A stretch of 6,575 nt of DNA from an uncultured Bacilli bacterium (lineage in GTDB: Bacteria; Bacillota_I; Bacilli_A; RF39; UBA660): NCBI GenBank assembly GCA_947623855.1, contig CANQHW010000066.1, forward strand, positions 1 through 6,575. Reading direction: 5' to 3'. Under the pieces are notes generated by a model that saw nothing but the letters and a program-made list of their open reading frames with translations, made no database searches and was not told the origin of the DNA. The translations under genes were made by a program, and so were the position numbers. Shown piece after piece: positions 4,824 to 6,575 of the stretch. Position 1 is the stretch's first letter. Each line of letters starts with the position of its first letter.

Positions 4824-6476
4824 ATGTTTAAATTTAACCCTGAGAAAGAATTAAAGAAGATACAACATGGTAATAGAAATAAATATATTGCAATTGCATT
4901 TGTTTTATTAGTAGCTGCTGCAATAGGGTATTCTCATGCATTTTATCAAGTAAGATATTCAAGAAGAATTATTTATACGAGAGTTAAATTAAATAGGACT
5001 AGAACTCAGGATATTGTAGTTAATACTAAATTAAATGGTGGTTCTATTTCTAGTTTTCCTGTTAATGATGGGAATCATTGGTATACATCTTCTTCTTGTA
5101 ATAATGGAGGAAGTATTCGATTCGATGAAAATTTATGGGAAGCATTTGCTACTGGTCCAGGAGTAAATATTGATGGTACTACTTCAACTACTACTTGTAC
5201 AGTTAATTTTATGGGAATGAATAAACCAAATGCTCCGGTTTTATATACAGGTTTAGTTCCAATAACTATTGAGGAAAATAGTGATGATCCAACACAACCA
5301 ATAATTAAAGTAGTAAGTTCATCTTCTAGTACTTGGTATAATTATGATGAACATAAATGGGCGAATGCAATATTAGTATCGAGTGCAAATTATAGTAAAT
5401 ATAATGGTAAAACAGGAACACAAGTAGCAATGGATGATATTTTGCAGATGTATGTATGGATACCAAGATATAAATATAGATTGTGGAATGCTGAGGGAGG
5501 TACAAGTGATCCTCAAAATATAAATATAGTGTTTGAAAGTGGAACACCGACTAAATCTAACGGAACTAAGAATGGTGAATGGTTAACCCATCCCGCCTTC
5601 ACATTTGGAACAACAGAATTAAGAGGATTTTGGGTCGGAAAATTTGTATCATCTGGAGCAGTAGATGCAATAACCATAAAACCAAATATTAAATCCTTAG
5701 GTAAAAAAACATTAAGTGCTGCCTTTACAGCAGCCCGAAATATAGATTTAACATATGCTTCAAACTTTAATTTAAATTCCTCTCAAATAGATACCCATAT
5801 AATAAAGAATATGGAATGGGGAGCAGTAGCATATTTAACTAATTCTATCTATGGCAGATATAATAAAGATCACACATGTATTGATAGTGGATGTGAAGTA
5901 TGGATAAATCCAACATGTAGTGCTGCTGCTACCACAGATGGAACTACCACAGATGGTTATACCATAACCGGATGTGCAGGTAAAACAGCTACTGCTGCAG
6001 CTCAATACAGTAAAACAAAATGTACATCGGGATATACATGGAGTGAAGGAGGAGTACATGCTTCGACCACCGATAATATGACTGGGATATATGATATGAG
6101 CGGTGGAGTATGGGAATATGTTATGGCGAATGGACAATCAAGTGCAGGAGCTTACCAAAAAGGAAGTGCTGGAACTTTCAGCCCAGTAGATCCACCAGAA
6201 GCAAAATATTATGATAATTATGCATACACATCTACATACACAGATTCATCAAATGGTCATTTAGGAGATGCTACGAAGGAAGTATTTACTACGCTTTCAT
6301 CGTCTTCTGGGAGGTGGTACACTGATTATTCAAGATTTTCATATAAAACAACACCTTGGATGACAAGGGGTGGACTATATACTAGTCAAACTAAAGCCGG
6401 CATTTTTGCATCTTATGAGGCGAATGGTGGTTCCTATGCTCGTAGAGGTTTTAGAGTAGTATTAACGGCGCAATAA
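4824..6476 (+). CDS. Membrane-anchored SUMF/C-type-lectin-like protein, candidate variable surface protein
   Basis: This 550-residue protein has a basic N-terminus (1-20), one hydrophobic helix at about 21-38 ending YSHAF (anchor or signal peptide, with SHA as a possible cleavage site) and a basic juxtamembrane stretch RYSRRIIYTRVKLNRTR. A Ser/Thr/Gly/Asn-rich domain follows (65-170) with two cysteines (92, 125). Then come MYVWIPRYKYRLWN (209-222) and a region resembling the formylglycine-generating-enzyme/C-type-lectin fold: LRGFWVGKFVSSG (266-278), NMEWGAVAYLTNSIYGR (329-345), NMTGIYDMSGGVWEYV (418-433) and a C-terminal PWMTRGG...RRGFRVVL (511-547). The terminal RGG block lacks the cysteine of active enzymes, so ligand binding rather than catalysis is expected. 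Cysteines at 352, 357, 365, 384 and 400 form an inserted loop with a TTDGT/TTDGY repeat. The SD is AAAGTAGGT. Codon use changes in the second half. The exact role is unknown; surface display is inferred. Confidence 0.8.
   Translation: MFKFNPEKELKKIQHGNRNKYIAIAFVLLVAAAIGYSHAFYQVRYSRRIIYTRVKLNRTRTQDIVVNTKLNGGSISSFPVNDGNHWYTSSSCNNGGSIRFDENLWEAFATGPGVNIDGTTSTTTCTVNFMGMNKPNAPVLYTGLVPITIEENSDDPTQPIIKVVSSSSSTWYNYDEHKWANAILVSSANYSKYNGKTGTQVAMDDILQMYVWIPRYKYRLWNAEGGTSDPQNINIVFESGTPTKSNGTKNGEWLTHPAFTFGTTELRGFWVGKFVSSGAVDAITIKPNIKSLGKKTLSAAFTAARNIDLTYASNFNLNSSQIDTHIIKNMEWGAVAYLTNSIYGRYNKDHTCIDSGCEVWINPTCSAAATTDGTTTDGYTITGCAGKTATAAAQYSKTKCTSGYTWSEGGVHASTTDNMTGIYDMSGGVWEYVMANGQSSAGAYQKGSAGTFSPVDPPEAKYYDNYAYTSTYTDSSNGHLGDATKEVFTTLSSSSGRWYTDYSRFSYKTTPWMTRGGLYTSQTKAGIFASYEANGGSYARRGFRVVLTAQ
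5931..5956 (+). repeat. Short in-frame direct repeat, 15-base period
   Basis: ACCACAGATGG occurs at 5931-5941 and again at 5946-5956, giving TTDGT then TTDGY in the cysteine-containing insert of the lectin-like protein. The 15-base period keeps the frame, so slippage would change loop length by five residues. Confidence 0.75.
6354..6458 (+). other. Candidate hypervariable segment at the C-terminus of the lectin-like gene
   Basis: Codons 511-545 span from PWMTRGG to RRGF, the surface that carries variable residues in CLec-fold proteins diversified by retroelements. Seven consecutive codons, from AAT through GGT, GGT, TCC, TAT and GCT to CGT (residues 534-540), end in T or C, as expected if copied from AAY codons of a template. 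NNY codons are common in AT-rich genes, and no template copy is present within the window, so this is a hypothesis. Confidence 0.3.
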
Positions 6477-6487
6477 GAGGTGAAGAA

Positions 6488-6505
6488 ATGAAGAAGAGAG
6501 ATTAA
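6488..6505 (+). other. Five-codon reading frame after a strong SD (stub or leader peptide)
   Basis: AGAGGTG (6477-6483), directly after the lectin-like stop codon, is followed four bases later by ATG, then AAG AAG AGA GAT TAA (MKKRD). The SD and the Lys-rich start look like the beginning of a normal downstream gene, but the frame closes at once and a T-run follows (6506-6511). It may be the remnant of a deleted or recombined gene, or a short leader peptide. Chance is also possible. Confidence 0.35.
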
Positions 6506-6533
6506 TTTTTTTCTGAAGTGCAACAAGGTTAAA

Positions 6534-6562
6534 TTGAAAAAGACATATAAATATATTACACT
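6534..6562 (+). promoter_or_regulatory. Possible promoter facing out of the right edge
   Basis: TTGAAA (6534-6539) and TACACT (6557-6562), 17 bases apart, match the sigma-A hexamers at 5/6 and 4/6. A small inverted repeat TTGTT-G-AACAA (6565-6575) sits where transcription would begin. A downstream gene beyond the window is implied. Otherwise the 99 bases after the lectin-like gene hold no coding frame of useful length on either strand. Confidence 0.3.
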
Positions 6563-6575
6563 TATTGTTGAACAA

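Noticed and set aside
5326..5547. 73-codon minus-strand frame inside the lectin-like gene
   Set aside because: It is a shadow of the long plus-strand frame, with no SD and no motif.
5835..6137. 100-codon minus-strand frame inside the lectin-like gene
   Set aside because: Its Ser/Cys/Thr-rich translation arises from antisense of Thr/Ala/Asp-rich codons. The plus-strand frame carries recognisable motifs.
4824..6476. Active formylglycine-generating or ergothioneine-type enzyme
   Set aside because: The C-terminal RGG...GFR block has no catalytic cysteine, and the metal-binding His pattern of EgtB-type enzymes was not seen. The fold similarity is kept, the catalytic call is not.
1..6575. CRISPR array, tRNA, rRNA, or insertion sequence
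   Set aside because: No regularly spaced repeats, no cloverleaf or rRNA-like segments, and no transposase-like frame or flanking terminal inverted repeats were found.

Overview
The window is AT-rich and densely coding, with short intergenic gaps. Shine-Dalgarno (SD) sequences are AGG/GGAGG-like, stop codons are TAA or TAG, and tryptophan is encoded by TGG. This fits a low-GC member of the Bacillota, most likely an uncultured gut Bacilli or Mollicutes-related lineage. That placement is an inference from base composition and protein style. A CotD-like spore-coat protein preceded by a possible sigma-K-type promoter suggests sporulation ancestry or ability.

Layout. (1) Positions 1-301, minus strand: the 5' end of an unrecognised gene that runs off the left edge. 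It has a good SD and was found by reading the minus strand. (2) An intergenic region of about 95 bp between divergent genes, holding a 7-5-7 inverted repeat. (3) A compact RluA-type pseudouridine synthase. (4) A 325-residue acidic, Pro/Glu/Val-rich protein with an internal 34-residue duplication and a C-terminal zinc ribbon, ended by an intrinsic terminator. (5) A tightly overlapping three-gene operon of membrane or cell-surface proteins: a membrane-anchored thioredoxin-like protein (CPYC), a CPBP/CAAX-type intramembrane protease, and a membrane-anchored calcineurin-like metallophosphoesterase of YkuE type. (6) A Cys/His-rich CotD-like gene, convergent with (7) a small Xre-family repressor; the two share a bidirectional terminator. 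(8) Divergent from the repressor, with a recognisable promoter, a 550-residue membrane-anchored protein. Its C-terminal half looks like a formylglycine-generating-enzyme/C-type-lectin (SUMF/CLec) domain without a catalytic cysteine near the end. (9) A 99-bp tail containing a strong SD followed by a five-codon reading frame, and a possible promoter facing out of the window.

The most interesting part is the right end. The SUMF/CLec architecture, the C-terminal W..RGG...RRGFR block, a run of seven NNY codons just before the final GFR motif, and a change of codon use in the second half of the gene resemble the variable proteins of diversity-generating retroelements or of recombining paralogue families. 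No template repeat or reverse transcriptase lies inside the window, so this remains a hypothesis that depends on the sequence just beyond position 6575.
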